From Bdellovibrio sp. (GTDB taxonomy: Bacteria > Bdellovibrionota > Bdellovibrionia > Bdellovibrionales > Bdellovibrionaceae): a DNA stretch of 13,674 nt. Both the position numbers and the translations under genes were made by a program. The notes under the pieces were generated by a model. It searched no databases and was not told where the DNA came from. It was given only the letters and a program-made list of their open reading frames with translations. Positions 1 to 6,370 of this stretch are shown in pieces. Within the stretch, counting starts at the first letter, position 1. Every line of letters starts with the position of its first letter. The DNA lies in NCBI GenBank assembly GCA_003176075.1, contig PSRN01000190.1:1-13674 (forward strand). The letters are read 5' to 3'.

Positions 1-1
1 C

Positions 2-1093
2 GATGAGGCTCCCCATTCAGTGCTGGGGACTCTGGCGATGGGATTGTTGCTGCGCGCGCTGCGGGGCTCTGGACCGGTGACCGTCCTTTCCTGCGACAAC
101 CTTTCGGGGAATGGAGACCTGCTGGCCCGTCGCCTGCGGCAATTTCTGGCGGACATTCCGGCGATGAAGGGACCTCAGAGTTCCACGATGATGCCGCTCA
201 AGGATTTCTTGAACGAGCATGTGAGCTTTCCCAACACCATGGTCGACCGAATCGTTCCCGCTCCCAACCCCGCGCAGACCGCCCGTCTCGCCGCCGAGTT
301 TGGGGTGCAAGATGAGGTGCCTCTTTTCACCGAGCCCTTCCGTCAGTGGGTGATTGAAGACCGTTTCGCTGGCCAGCGCCCGCCCTGGGAACTTGCCGGC
401 GCCCAATTCGTCAAGGATGTGAAGCCTTTTGAGGAGATGAAACTTCGCCTCCTCAATGGCAGCCACTCCTTGATTGCTTATCTGGGACTGCTGATGGGCG
501 AAACCTTCGTCCATGAAGCGATCAACCAGCCGCCGCTACGGCAAGTGGTTGTTCAGCTGATGGCCGCGGCCACCGCGACTTTGCGGCTTTCACTTAACCA
601 TTCAACTGACCATTCAACTGACCACTCAGCTGGGGATTCAGGTGACCACTCAGGTGGCCACTCAGCCGCGAACCTTGGGCCCTATCAACAAGCCTTGCTT
701 CAGCGCTTAGCCAATCCCCAACTGGCTCACCGGCTGGAACAAATCGCCGCTGACGGGTCCCAAAAAATTCCGCAACGCTGGCTCGTCCCCGCGCTTTCTC
801 GCCGCCAACAAGGCTCGGCCGCCGCGCCTTACGCATTAGGGATTGCCGGCTGGATTCGCGCCTGGGAAGTAATGCCGGAAAGACTGCAGGATCCCCTGGC
901 CGCGCGGATCAAATCACTGGTGGGATCCACCATTAACGACCAGGTTAAGAGGGTTTTTTCTTTGTCCGAGGTTTTCCCACAAAGCCTTGCGGCCGACCGC
1001 GTATTTCTCGCGTTGGTGGCTGAAAAGCTGAACCTTCTGCGCAGCCAGCCGATCAAGCAGGTGCTGGCGGCGATGACTAACACTTGCTCTTAA
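2..1093 (+). CDS. Fructuronate reductase / mannitol dehydrogenase-family oxidoreductase, 5'-truncated by window edge
   Basis: This is an NAD(P)-dependent polyol/sugar-acid dehydrogenase, cytoplasmic in known relatives. The reading frame is open from base 2; a GTG at 20 is internal, because the residues before it (DEAPHS) continue the family pattern. Visible family motifs are SCDNLSGNG near residue 24 (counted from the GTG), FPNTMVDRIVP, EPFRQWVIED, GAQFV and GSQKIPQR. The catalytic signature K-x4-N-x2-H of this family is intact as K141, N146 and H149 in KLRLLNGSH. From memory of E. coli UxuB, the match is close along the whole length, so D-mannonate/fructuronate interconversion is the best guess; mannitol 2-dehydrogenase or tagaturonate reductase are alternatives. 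About 120-130 N-terminal residues (the Rossmann start) are missing. Oddity: a run of six HSxx-like tetrapeptides, about 24 residues, sits between TLRL and NLGPYQQ, where UxuB has only a short link. The stop TAA lies inside a direct repeat. Confidence 0.9.
   Translation, partial: DEAPHSVLGTLAMGLLLRALRGSGPVTVLSCDNLSGNGDLLARRLRQFLADIPAMKGPQSSTMMPLKDFLNEHVSFPNTMVDRIVPAPNPAQTARLAAEFGVQDEVPLFTEPFRQWVIEDRFAGQRPPWELAGAQFVKDVKPFEEMKLRLLNGSHSLIAYLGLLMGETFVHEAINQPPLRQVVVQLMAAATATLRLSLNHSTDHSTDHSAGDSGDHSGGHSAANLGPYQQALLQRLANPQLAHRLEQIAADGSQKIPQRWLVPALSRRQQGSAAAPYALGIAGWIRAWEVMPERLQDPLAARIKSLVGSTINDQVKRVFSLSEVFPQSLAADRVFLALVAEKLNLLRSQPIKQVLAAMTNTCS
599..670 (+). repeat. Six-unit 12-bp in-frame tandem repeat inside the dehydrogenase gene
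   Basis: Six consecutive 12-base units start at 599, 611, 623, 635, 647 and 659. The first two are identical (cattcaactgac) and the rest are diverged (for example cactcaggtggc). They encode HSTD-HSTD-HSAG-DSGD-HSGG-HSAA, a His/Ser/Asp/Gly-rich loop. The unit length is a multiple of three, so the frame is kept. The insert falls between secondary-structure blocks of the C-terminal helical domain, away from the K-N-H catalytic residues, so the enzyme may tolerate it. Confidence 0.85.
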
Positions 1094-1183
1094 CTGCAAT
1101 GGCAACCGGTTAAGGTCGGCCTCCTTCCAGACGATTCCAGAGATCGTCAGACTCCCTAACCTGTTGCCATTGCTCTTAGCTGC
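1084..1183. repeat. Structured intergenic element: direct repeats flanking a long inverted repeat
   Basis: Two 14-base direct repeats, ttgctcttaactgc (1084-1097) and ttgctcttagctgc (1170-1183), differ at one position. Between and overlapping them is an inverted repeat with 20-base arms at 1096-1115 and 1154-1173 (18 of 20 paired; the outer 11 bases gcaatggcaac/gttgccattgc are perfect). Inside the loop is a second perfect 6-bp stem, gacgat (1130-1135) with atcgtc (1143-1148), and a 7-base loop. No T-run follows, so it is not a standard intrinsic terminator. It could be a REP/BIME-like extragenic palindrome, a small MITE-like element, or an mRNA 3'-end stabiliser for the dehydrogenase, whose stop codon lies in the left direct repeat. 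The rest of the gap to 1336 shows no gene or clear promoter. Confidence 0.6.
1136..1152 (+). repeat. 17-bp dispersed repeat, copy 1 (tccagagatcgtcagac)
   Basis: An exact 17-base match to 3422-3438. This copy sits in the loop of the structured element after the dehydrogenase gene and forms one side of its inner hairpin. Confidence 0.6.
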
Positions 1184-1336
1184 TTGATCCACGGCCCTTT
1201 CCATGCCCTCTCAAATGAAGAATTTGCAAGACCCTAACATTTTGTTCAAACCGCCCGCATTTTTGGCACTTCGCGCTTGCTCGCTGCGGCGTAAGGATGT
1301 AGGCGAAGCTTCCAGATTGTATGAACCCCGTCTCTT

Positions 1337-1343
1337 AAGGAGG
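1337..1343 (+). promoter_or_regulatory. Strong Shine-Dalgarno AAGGAGG for the Gly/Tyr-rich protein gene
   Basis: A full AAGGAGG lies five bases before a GTG at 1349. It decides the start of this gene and implies efficient translation despite the GTG. It is the best ribosome binding site in the window. Confidence 0.8.
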
Positions 1344-1348
1344 TTTTT

Positions 1349-1957
1349 GTGAACATCTCAAAATCAATTTTGCTGATTCTGGTCGGGGCTGCGCTCTCGG
1401 TGGCTGGCATATGCGAGGCTCGCCACTCCGAAGAAGCGGTAGCGAGGACACCCGACTCCCTCAATAGAATGACAACTGTTTATTTCGTTCGAACACCCCA
1501 AGGAAAGCTATCACGAGCAACGTTGGAGGGTGTAAAAGCACAAGTCCCCGTAACACTTGATCATAGTAACACGCGTGATTTGAAAAAATTGAAGGCCATT
1601 GCGGCAAATGCCTTCGCCGAGAAAGATACCAAGAAACGGCAGGCTATCCAGAAATACGGAGAAGCGGCTGGTATGCATTCCAAACAGGCCTGCTTTTTTG
1701 GGTGGGGTGGACTTCTGAGTGCCTTCAACTGGTTTACTCCAACAGTGACGAGTTACTATCAAAGCACCACAGTCACCACCGGTACAGTAGTCCCTTATGC
1801 AGGTTGGGCAGATTATGGCGGTGGATACGGTTACGCTGGTGGCGTCGGCTATAACTACGCAGCCTGCGATTGGGCGGGTGCGCGTCCCACTCCCTGGGGC
1901 GGAGATTGGTCCAATGCCTATGGCCAAAACGGTTGGGGATGGGGCAACGTCTACTGA
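1349..1957 (+). CDS. Exported small Gly/Tyr/Trp-rich protein of unknown function
   Basis: The GTG start follows an ideal AAGGAGG. Residues 1-24 form a Sec signal peptide: K5, a hydrophobic core ILLILVGAALSVAG, and likely cleavage after CEA (residues 22-24). AGIC is a poor lipobox because Ile precedes Cys. Residues 40-110 are a charged, helix-prone stretch (LKKLKAIAANAFAEKDTKKRQ). From about residue 145 to the end at 202 the chain is rich in Gly, Tyr and Trp (for example GGGYGYAGG, NGWGWGN), with little hydrophobic core. The predicted mature chain has two Cys, C115 and C173. I do not recognise a family. Such tails occur in surface, matrix or fibre-forming proteins, but no function can be assigned. 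The S8 protein gene starts 81 bases downstream on the same strand, so the two may be co-transcribed and the peptidase could process or accompany this protein (inference). Confidence 0.75.
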   Translation: MNISKSILLILVGAALSVAGICEARHSEEAVARTPDSLNRMTTVYFVRTPQGKLSRATLEGVKAQVPVTLDHSNTRDLKKLKAIAANAFAEKDTKKRQAIQKYGEAAGMHSKQACFFGWGGLLSAFNWFTPTVTSYYQSTTVTTGTVVPYAGWADYGGGYGYAGGVGYNYAACDWAGARPTPWGGDWSNAYGQNGWGWGNVY

Positions 1958-1996
1958 TCTGACGATTGATTGATCTGACGATCTCGACGATCTGAT
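1955..1996. repeat. Short direct repeats (tgatctgacgat) between the exported protein and S8 genes
   Basis: The 12-mer tgatctgacgat occurs at 1955-1966 and again at 1971-1982, and a related cgacgatctgat follows at 1985-1996. The first copy contains the TGA stop of the upstream gene. The core ctgacgatc is the reverse complement of gatcgtcag found at 1142-1150 and 3428-3436. This could be replication-slippage sequence, a small protein-binding array or part of a dispersed repeat family. Confidence 0.6.
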
Positions 1997-2038
1997 TTGA
2001 ACGAGCCGAAGAATTGAATTGGATGGGGAAAATAAGTT

Positions 2039-3445
2039 ATGGATGGCTTTCGATCTTTCAGATTCTTCACCAGAGGACTGACTCAACTAGGTTTGACCGT
2101 CGTTTGGACCCACGCCATGACCGCAAGCCTTGCGGTCATGCTCGTTCCAACCCCTGCGGTGGAGGCCGCTGAGTCCACCCACCAAAGGTTGCGCCTCCCA
2201 CAGATTCTTAATTGGAAGGAAATCGACAACCAGTTCGATTATACCAAGTTCAGTCGCAAATGCTGTCAACGACGAGGGCCAGTCAAGGTCGCCATCCTTG
2301 ACAACGGTTTTTTGACCTATGAACAGGAACTCGGCCACACCATCCCTGCGAATACTGTTTACCATGAGGGACCCGACACCGGCGAAGATTCCACTGAATG
2401 GCACGGGACACTCGTGGCGCAACTCGTCTCCCACGTGGTGCAAAAAACCGTGGGGCTTGATCGAATGGAACTTCATCTTTTCAACACCTACGGATTCCCC
2501 CGCTTTAAAGCCGCGGTGGATGAGGTGATTAAGGAAAAGTTCGACATTGTCATCCACGCCCAAGTATTCGAATTTGGCAGCAATGGCGACGGACACGGCT
2601 TCGTCAATGCCGTGGTCAACGAAGCCGCTCACCACGGAATTATCTGGATCAATGCGGTTGGCGACTTTAACGGACTGATGTACATCGGTCGTTACAACAA
2701 AAAAGAAAACAGCTCTTGGATTCACTTGCCAGGCCCTCGTGAAAGTGTCCGCATTCGATGTGTTTCGGTTCCTGAGCCCACGCTCAACACCAGCGAATCG
2801 CGAGCCAGCAAACACACGACCGCGCTCAAAAAGGCTAAGACTTGCCCCCTGAGTTTGATCCTGACTTGGGATAAGGTACCTAACAAGACTGAAGTCGGGA
2901 CAAAAAACGATCTTGATTTATACCTTTATGATCAAAACGAAAAGCTGATCGCTTCATCAACTCTCAAACAAAAGGAAACGGGTGCCGACTTTGAAAAGAA
3001 CCAAAGTTATTATCCGCGGGAGGAGATTGAATTAAGTCTGAAACCGGGTGAATACCATGCCCGCGTCTTGTGGCGGGGCGGATCCTTTTCGCACTCGGAT
3101 GTTTTCTGGCTGACAGCTTGGGGGAACGGGATCGTCATGATTGATAACACCCCCGGGGACTCTGTCCTGTCACCCGCCGACAACCAGTTTGTCTTAGCGG
3201 TTGGCGCCAGTGACGCCCCTCCAAGCGGGGTCTCGGAGCGACTGCATCGACCTCACTTGAAATTGATGTCAAGGCTCGTTTGGCCACATCACCAATTCCC
3301 CTCCGCGAGCTCCATAGCCACGGGATTGGCCGGGGGAGCTGCGGTGGCGGCTTTGGCCATAGGAACGCCTGAAAATGTCGAAGCCGTTTACTTAGAAATC
3401 AAGAAATCACTGCGCAAGAACTCCAGAGATCGTCAGACCTTATAA
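2039..3445 (+). CDS. Exported subtilisin-like (S8) serine peptidase homologue with inserted beta domain and Asp at the oxyanion position
   Basis: The ATG follows GGGGA at 2025-2029. The N-terminus is basic, then hydrophobic (TASLAVMLVPTPA), with likely cleavage near AVEA|AES at residues 40-46; M27 is an alternative start. S8 motifs occur in order: VAILDNG with D88, EWHGTLVAQ with H122, and SASSIATG with S425 standing for the GTSMA serine. The oxyanion segment reads INAVGDFNG, with D209 where subtilisins have Asn. The same swap is known in proprotein convertase PC2, so activity is possible but may be altered. Residues about 268-345 (LILTWDKVP, NDLDLYLYD, LKPGEYHARV) look like a PPC/jelly-roll beta domain inserted between the oxyanion and Ser motifs. 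SPADNQFVLAVGASD is also typical S8 sequence. There is no obvious propeptide beyond the short linker before residue 80. It probably works in the periplasm, on the surface or outside the cell; the substrate is unknown. Confidence 0.85.
   Translation: MDGFRSFRFFTRGLTQLGLTVVWTHAMTASLAVMLVPTPAVEAAESTHQRLRLPQILNWKEIDNQFDYTKFSRKCCQRRGPVKVAILDNGFLTYEQELGHTIPANTVYHEGPDTGEDSTEWHGTLVAQLVSHVVQKTVGLDRMELHLFNTYGFPRFKAAVDEVIKEKFDIVIHAQVFEFGSNGDGHGFVNAVVNEAAHHGIIWINAVGDFNGLMYIGRYNKKENSSWIHLPGPRESVRIRCVSVPEPTLNTSESRASKHTTALKKAKTCPLSLILTWDKVPNKTEVGTKNDLDLYLYDQNEKLIASSTLKQKETGADFEKNQSYYPREEIELSLKPGEYHARVLWRGGSFSHSDVFWLTAWGNGIVMIDNTPGDSVLSPADNQFVLAVGASDAPPSGVSERLHRPHLKLMSRLVWPHHQFPSASSIATGLAGGAAVAALAIGTPENVEAVYLEIKKSLRKNSRDRQTL
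3422..3438 (+). repeat. 17-bp dispersed repeat, copy 2 (tccagagatcgtcagac)
   Basis: Identical to 1136-1152 in the same orientation. This copy lies in the last codons of the S8 protein gene and encodes part of the tail SRDRQTL. The two copies bracket the exported-protein and peptidase genes, and a 12-base part recurs in reverse complement at 1974-1985. Matching does not extend far on either side. Confidence 0.6.
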
Positions 3446-3768
3446 TTCAGCAGCCATCATAGCAGACGCAAATCCGGGTATTATGAACGCCGTTGCGCGC
3501 GACAAGGTCGTAAAGCTGACTTGCAAACTCCCGACGTAAAGAAGGGGCAGGCGAAAGATCAATCCACCGGGTTGAAATTACAGAGTGGAATTGGAAACGG
3601 TTCTGATCGTTTCCACCTTCACAGAGTTCAGGGGACACAAGAGTACCCCAGCGATTTTCGATGATAAATCACCAATCTGCCTGGTCAAATGGTCAGCGAG
3701 TCGGCTTTTGATCCATTTTCATCACGAGATCTTTTGCTTAATTCTCTTCAATTCGACATACTGGTTTC
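3446..3768. other. Intergenic stretch without a convincing gene
   Basis: This 323-base gap holds only short open frames on both strands that resemble no family I recognise: 63 codons on the minus strand at 3447-3638, and 18 codons on the plus strand from the ATG at 3482. A perfect 8-bp hairpin, tggaaacg (3592-3599) with cgtttcca (3608-3615), has an 8-base loop and no T-run. Upstream of the MNT gene, around 3725-3768, the sequence is AT-richer and could carry its promoter, but I see no good -35/-10 pair and no Shine-Dalgarno before 3769. Decayed coding sequence is possible. Confidence 0.5.
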
Positions 3769-4128
3769 ATGTCCCGCCTACTCCGTCTGAGCCCAAATTT
3801 CGCACCAGCCTTTGATGGCAAGAAGATCGCTCTACAGCTCGTTGAAAAATTGGCCACCCAATTGAAAGTGGAGCAAGCTTACCTTTTTGGTTCGGCCAGC
3901 GAGGGAAGAAATACTGTCGATTCTGATTTGGATCTGCTGGTCGTCATCCCACGGGGTGCTGATCAGCTCAAATATTTTGCAGTGGTGAACCAGCCGTTCT
4001 TTTCTGCAGTCGCTGTCGACTGGATCTTTAAGACAAAGAGTGAATTTGAAAATCAGGAGCGTGACGGCGGAATTTCCCGCATCGCAAAATTGGAAGGACT
4101 TTTGATTTACCCTCATGACACCAAGTAA
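3769..4128 (+). CDS. MNT-type minimal nucleotidyltransferase (antitoxin-like partner of HEPN)
   Basis: A small single-domain nucleotidyltransferase of the DNA polymerase beta superfamily. The hallmark GS-x10-D-x-D is complete: G41 S42 in YLFGSASEG, then D53 and D55 in DSDLDLLVV. A third acidic residue, D84 in VAVDWIF, lies at the expected distance, so the catalytic centre looks intact. Length (119 aa) is normal for MNT proteins. The start ATG at 3769 lacks a clear ribosome binding site; no better in-frame start precedes the core. It overlaps the following HEPN gene by 14 bases. In studied MNT/HEPN modules the MNT protein is the antitoxin and neutralises HEPN by transferring AMP to it. By analogy this is the probable role, but it is inferred. 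Confidence 0.88.
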   Translation: MSRLLRLSPNFAPAFDGKKIALQLVEKLATQLKVEQAYLFGSASEGRNTVDSDLDLLVVIPRGADQLKYFAVVNQPFFSAVAVDWIFKTKSEFENQERDGGISRIAKLEGLLIYPHDTK

Positions 4129-4519
4129 GCCGAATTTGTTCCCCAAGGAATATGCGACACATTTGCTGCAGATCGCGGCAGGAGATCTGGCAACTGCGCT
4201 GGCGTTGCTGAACGCTCCCAAGCCAGGTCGGCTCGAAAATATTCCCTTTATGATTCAACAGGCGGTTGAAAAAGCGATCAAGTCTGTCCTCATCAAGAAG
4301 CAGATCGCTTTTCCCCTCGTTCATGACTTGGGGATTTTGATCGCTTTGCTTCCCGCCTCCAATTACCCTCCTGGGGGCTTTGAGTGGACGGCCCTCAATC
4401 CCTTCGCCTCGATTCGCCGCTACGAGGAAGGGGCTTTGCGGATCACACGTGAGGAAATCCAAGCGGCTTACGATGCAGCCCTTCTGGTCATGGAATGGGC
4501 CAAGCACATTTGCAGGTGA
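4115..4519 (+). CDS. HEPN-domain protein, partner of the MNT nucleotidyltransferase
   Basis: An all-helical protein of 134 aa that matches the HEPN pattern: AAGDLATALALL (residues 21-32), then MIQQAVEKAIKSVL (46-59), VHDLGILIALLP (69-80), and FASIRRYEEG (97-106) followed by a last helix REEIQAAYDAALLVMEWA. This is the PF05168-like form that typically pairs with MNT. The RX4-6H ribonuclease motif of toxic HEPN proteins is not present: the histidines at 16, 70 and 131 have no Arg at the required spacing. It may therefore be a non-catalytic partner or act through other residues. The ATG at 4115 lies inside the MNT gene, so translation is probably coupled. Its stop at 4517-4519 directly abuts the stop of the convergent ABC-F gene. 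Confidence 0.85.
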   Translation: MTPSKPNLFPKEYATHLLQIAAGDLATALALLNAPKPGRLENIPFMIQQAVEKAIKSVLIKKQIAFPLVHDLGILIALLPASNYPPGGFEWTALNPFASIRRYEEGALRITREEIQAAYDAALLVMEWAKHICR

Positions 4520-6361
4520 TTAAATCGTCTCTCTTTCGTGCGATAACGAAAGCCAACGGGCTTCGGCCTTCGCCAAACTTTCAGTCTTTTGCCCGATCAT
4601 TTGAGTCATCTGACTCAGCTTCGCGAAGTCGAGACCGCCGCCGGCCACCAGCCCATGAAGCTCTTGAATTTCCTTTTCCAACTGAGCGACTTCGGCTTCC
4701 GCCTTCGCGATTTCGCGATCCAGCTGACGGGCCCGTTTAGATAAGTCCCGGGAAGAAGATTTCGGCGATGCGGTAACCGGTGCGGTTGCCAATGCGGACG
4801 CGGCTGCGGTTGCCGACGCAGATGCCGATGAGGCTGCCGAGGCGACGGCCGGTGCCGGCGCGGAGGGCATCAGCGAGTGCTGAAGCTTCCAAACATACTC
4901 ATCGTAGGAGCCGGGATAGACATGGACATGGCCGTCCGCGACCTCAAGAATTTTCGTTCCCACCCGCCGGACAAAGCCGCGGTCATGGCTGACAACCACC
5001 AAGGTTCCGGCATAGGCATTCAACGCTTGCGTGAGCGCCTCCACGGTCTGAAAATCCAAGTGATTCGTCGGCTCGTCTAAAAGAAGAAAAGGGGATCTTT
5101 GCAACAGCACGCGACCCAAAGCCACCCGGGATTTTTCTCCACCCGACAGAACGGCTATTTTCTTGCGAACCGCTTCATCTGAAAAAAGCAAAGAACCCGC
5201 CATGTTGCGTATTTCCTGGGTCGAAGCATCCGGAGAGGCCACTTCCTCAAGCGATTGCAAAACATTCTTTGTCGCATCCAGCGCTTCAACCACGTGCTGA
5301 TTGAACAAGGCCAGCTGAACCCGGTAGCCCACCTCACGCCGCCCGGTGAGCGGCGGCAAAGTCCCGGCCAATCCCTTGAGCAGAGTGGATTTGCCGGCGC
5401 CGTTCATACCCACGACCGCGACGTGATCGCCGCGATCGATTGCAACGTTGGCTTTCCGCAAAACCACCGGCCCGCCATACGCGAACTCGGCGTCTTCGAG
5501 GCGCAAAACGTTCTTGCCGACGGCGGGCGGAGGCGGAATTTTGATGGCCGCCCGGATGGGAACGGGCTTCCACTCAATCGCCTCCATTCTTTCGAGGCTT
5601 TTCAACTTGCTTTGCGCCTGTTTGGCCTTCGAAGCCTTGGCGCCAAAGCGGCTGACAAAATCCATCACCACCTTTTTCTTGGCGGCCTGGTTGAGCGCTT
5701 GCGCCTCCAGCTGCGACCGCAGCAGCTCTTTCTGCTCAAAGTAGTCATCGATATTTCCGTTGTACTTGACGATCTGCCCCGACTCGACTTCGAGCGTGTG
5801 ATCCGACGTGCGGCGCAAGACTTCACGGTCATGGGAAATCAGCAAAAAGGCGCCGGCGTAATTTTGCAGGAATCTTTCCAGGAGAAGTGTCGTTTCAAGA
5901 TCCAAATAGTTGGTCGGTTCGTCGAGCAACATGAGATTTGGATCACGCCCCAAAAGTCCGATCAATTTGATCCGCATGCGATAGCCGCCACTCAAACTGA
6001 GAAGCGGTTTTGCGAAGACCTCCTCGCTGACTTGCAGATCCCGCCCTTTTTCCTTGGCTTGCCAAACCGGCAAAGTGCATTCCCGTTCAAGATAGCTGTT
6101 GCCGGTTTCCTCGGGAGACCAAAGATCGTGCTGTGACAAATAGCCCAGGCGCAGATTTTTCGATCTGATGATTTGACCGCGATCCAACTCAACTTGGCCG
6201 AGCAGAATCTTGAATAATGTTGTTTTTCCGGCCCCGTTGGGACCAATGACCCCCACGTGCTCCCCTTCGTTGATCGCGAAGGAAGCATCTTCAAACAAGG
6301 TTTGGGAGCCAAAGGCCATATGGCCTTCACTGAGCTGCAGGAGATTGAGGGCATTTGACAT
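4520..6361 (-). CDS. ABC-F family ATPase with Ala-rich linker and C-terminal coiled coil (Uup/YheS-like)
   Basis: A soluble protein with two ABC cassettes and no membrane segments. Cassette 1: Walker A GPNGAGKTT (from residue 40), signature LSGG (123-126), Walker B with DEPTNYLD (147-154), H-loop SHDR (H177). Cassette 2: Walker A GMNGAGKST (from 318), LSGGEKSR (405), DEPTNHLD (429), SHDR (H459). The inter-cassette linker at about 210-265 is charged and helical (AKASKAKQAQSKLKSLERME), like the tRNA-facing linker of ribosome-acting ABC-F factors. Only about 80 residues separate Walker A1 from its signature, so the EttA-type arm is absent. Residues about 499-533 are almost all Ala/Ser/Pro/Thr. 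They lead to a Lys/Glu-rich coiled coil (540-611) like the Uup C-terminal domain. The role is probably translation support or ribosome rescue; antibiotic protection cannot be told from sequence alone. The start lies 9 bases after the kinase stop with no clear Shine-Dalgarno, so the two are probably co-transcribed. Confidence 0.92.
   Translation of the reverse strand: MSNALNLLQLSEGHMAFGSQTLFEDASFAINEGEHVGVIGPNGAGKTTLFKILLGQVELDRGQIIRSKNLRLGYLSQHDLWSPEETGNSYLERECTLPVWQAKEKGRDLQVSEEVFAKPLLSLSGGYRMRIKLIGLLGRDPNLMLLDEPTNYLDLETTLLLERFLQNYAGAFLLISHDREVLRRTSDHTLEVESGQIVKYNGNIDDYFEQKELLRSQLEAQALNQAAKKKVVMDFVSRFGAKASKAKQAQSKLKSLERMEAIEWKPVPIRAAIKIPPPPAVGKNVLRLEDAEFAYGGPVVLRKANVAIDRGDHVAVVGMNGAGKSTLLKGLAGTLPPLTGRREVGYRVQLALFNQHVVEALDATKNVLQSLEEVASPDASTQEIRNMAGSLLFSDEAVRKKIAVLSGGEKSRVALGRVLLQRSPFLLLDEPTNHLDFQTVEALTQALNAYAGTLVVVSHDRGFVRRVGTKILEVADGHVHVYPGSYDEYVWKLQHSLMPSAPAPAVASAASSASASATAAASALATAPVTASPKSSSRDLSKRARQLDREIAKAEAEVAQLEKEIQELHGLVAGGGLDFAKLSQMTQMIGQKTESLAKAEARWLSLSHERETI
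4533..4552. terminator. Hairpin at the convergent HEPN/ABC-F junction, possible weak terminator
   Basis: A perfect 7-bp stem, ctttcgt (4533-4539) with acgaaag (4546-4552), has a 6-base loop. It lies just past the HEPN stop and inside the last codons of the ABC-F gene. Neither strand has a proper T-run after the stem, so Rho-independent termination is doubtful. It is the only hairpin candidate found at this convergent junction. Confidence 0.25.
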
Positions 6362-6370
6362 TGCTACTAT

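Noticed and set aside
17..514. 165-codon minus-strand open frame opposite the dehydrogenase
   Set aside because: It runs antisense to a strongly recognised enzyme and has no family-like motifs; a codon-bias shadow.
599..670. CRISPR-like array
   Set aside because: Units are 12 bases, contiguous, without spacers and in frame within a coding gene.
1096..1173. Rho-independent terminator of the dehydrogenase gene
   Set aside because: Arms are long with a 38-base gap and no T-run follows; better described as an extragenic palindrome.
1511..2086. 191-codon minus-strand open frame across the exported protein gene and the gap after it
   Set aside because: Opposite a gene with a strong Shine-Dalgarno and signal peptide; the translated sequence is low quality and matches nothing.
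2087..2815. 242-codon minus-strand open frame opposite the S8 gene
   Set aside because: The plus strand carries ordered S8 motifs; the antisense frame has none.
3447..3638. 63-codon minus-strand frame in the intergenic gap
   Set aside because: No ribosome binding site seen, no family recognised; could be decayed sequence but not supported as a gene.
5255..6136. 293-codon plus-strand open frame inside the ABC-F gene
   Set aside because: Antisense to two conserved ATPase cassettes; its sequence is the complement of Walker and signature regions.
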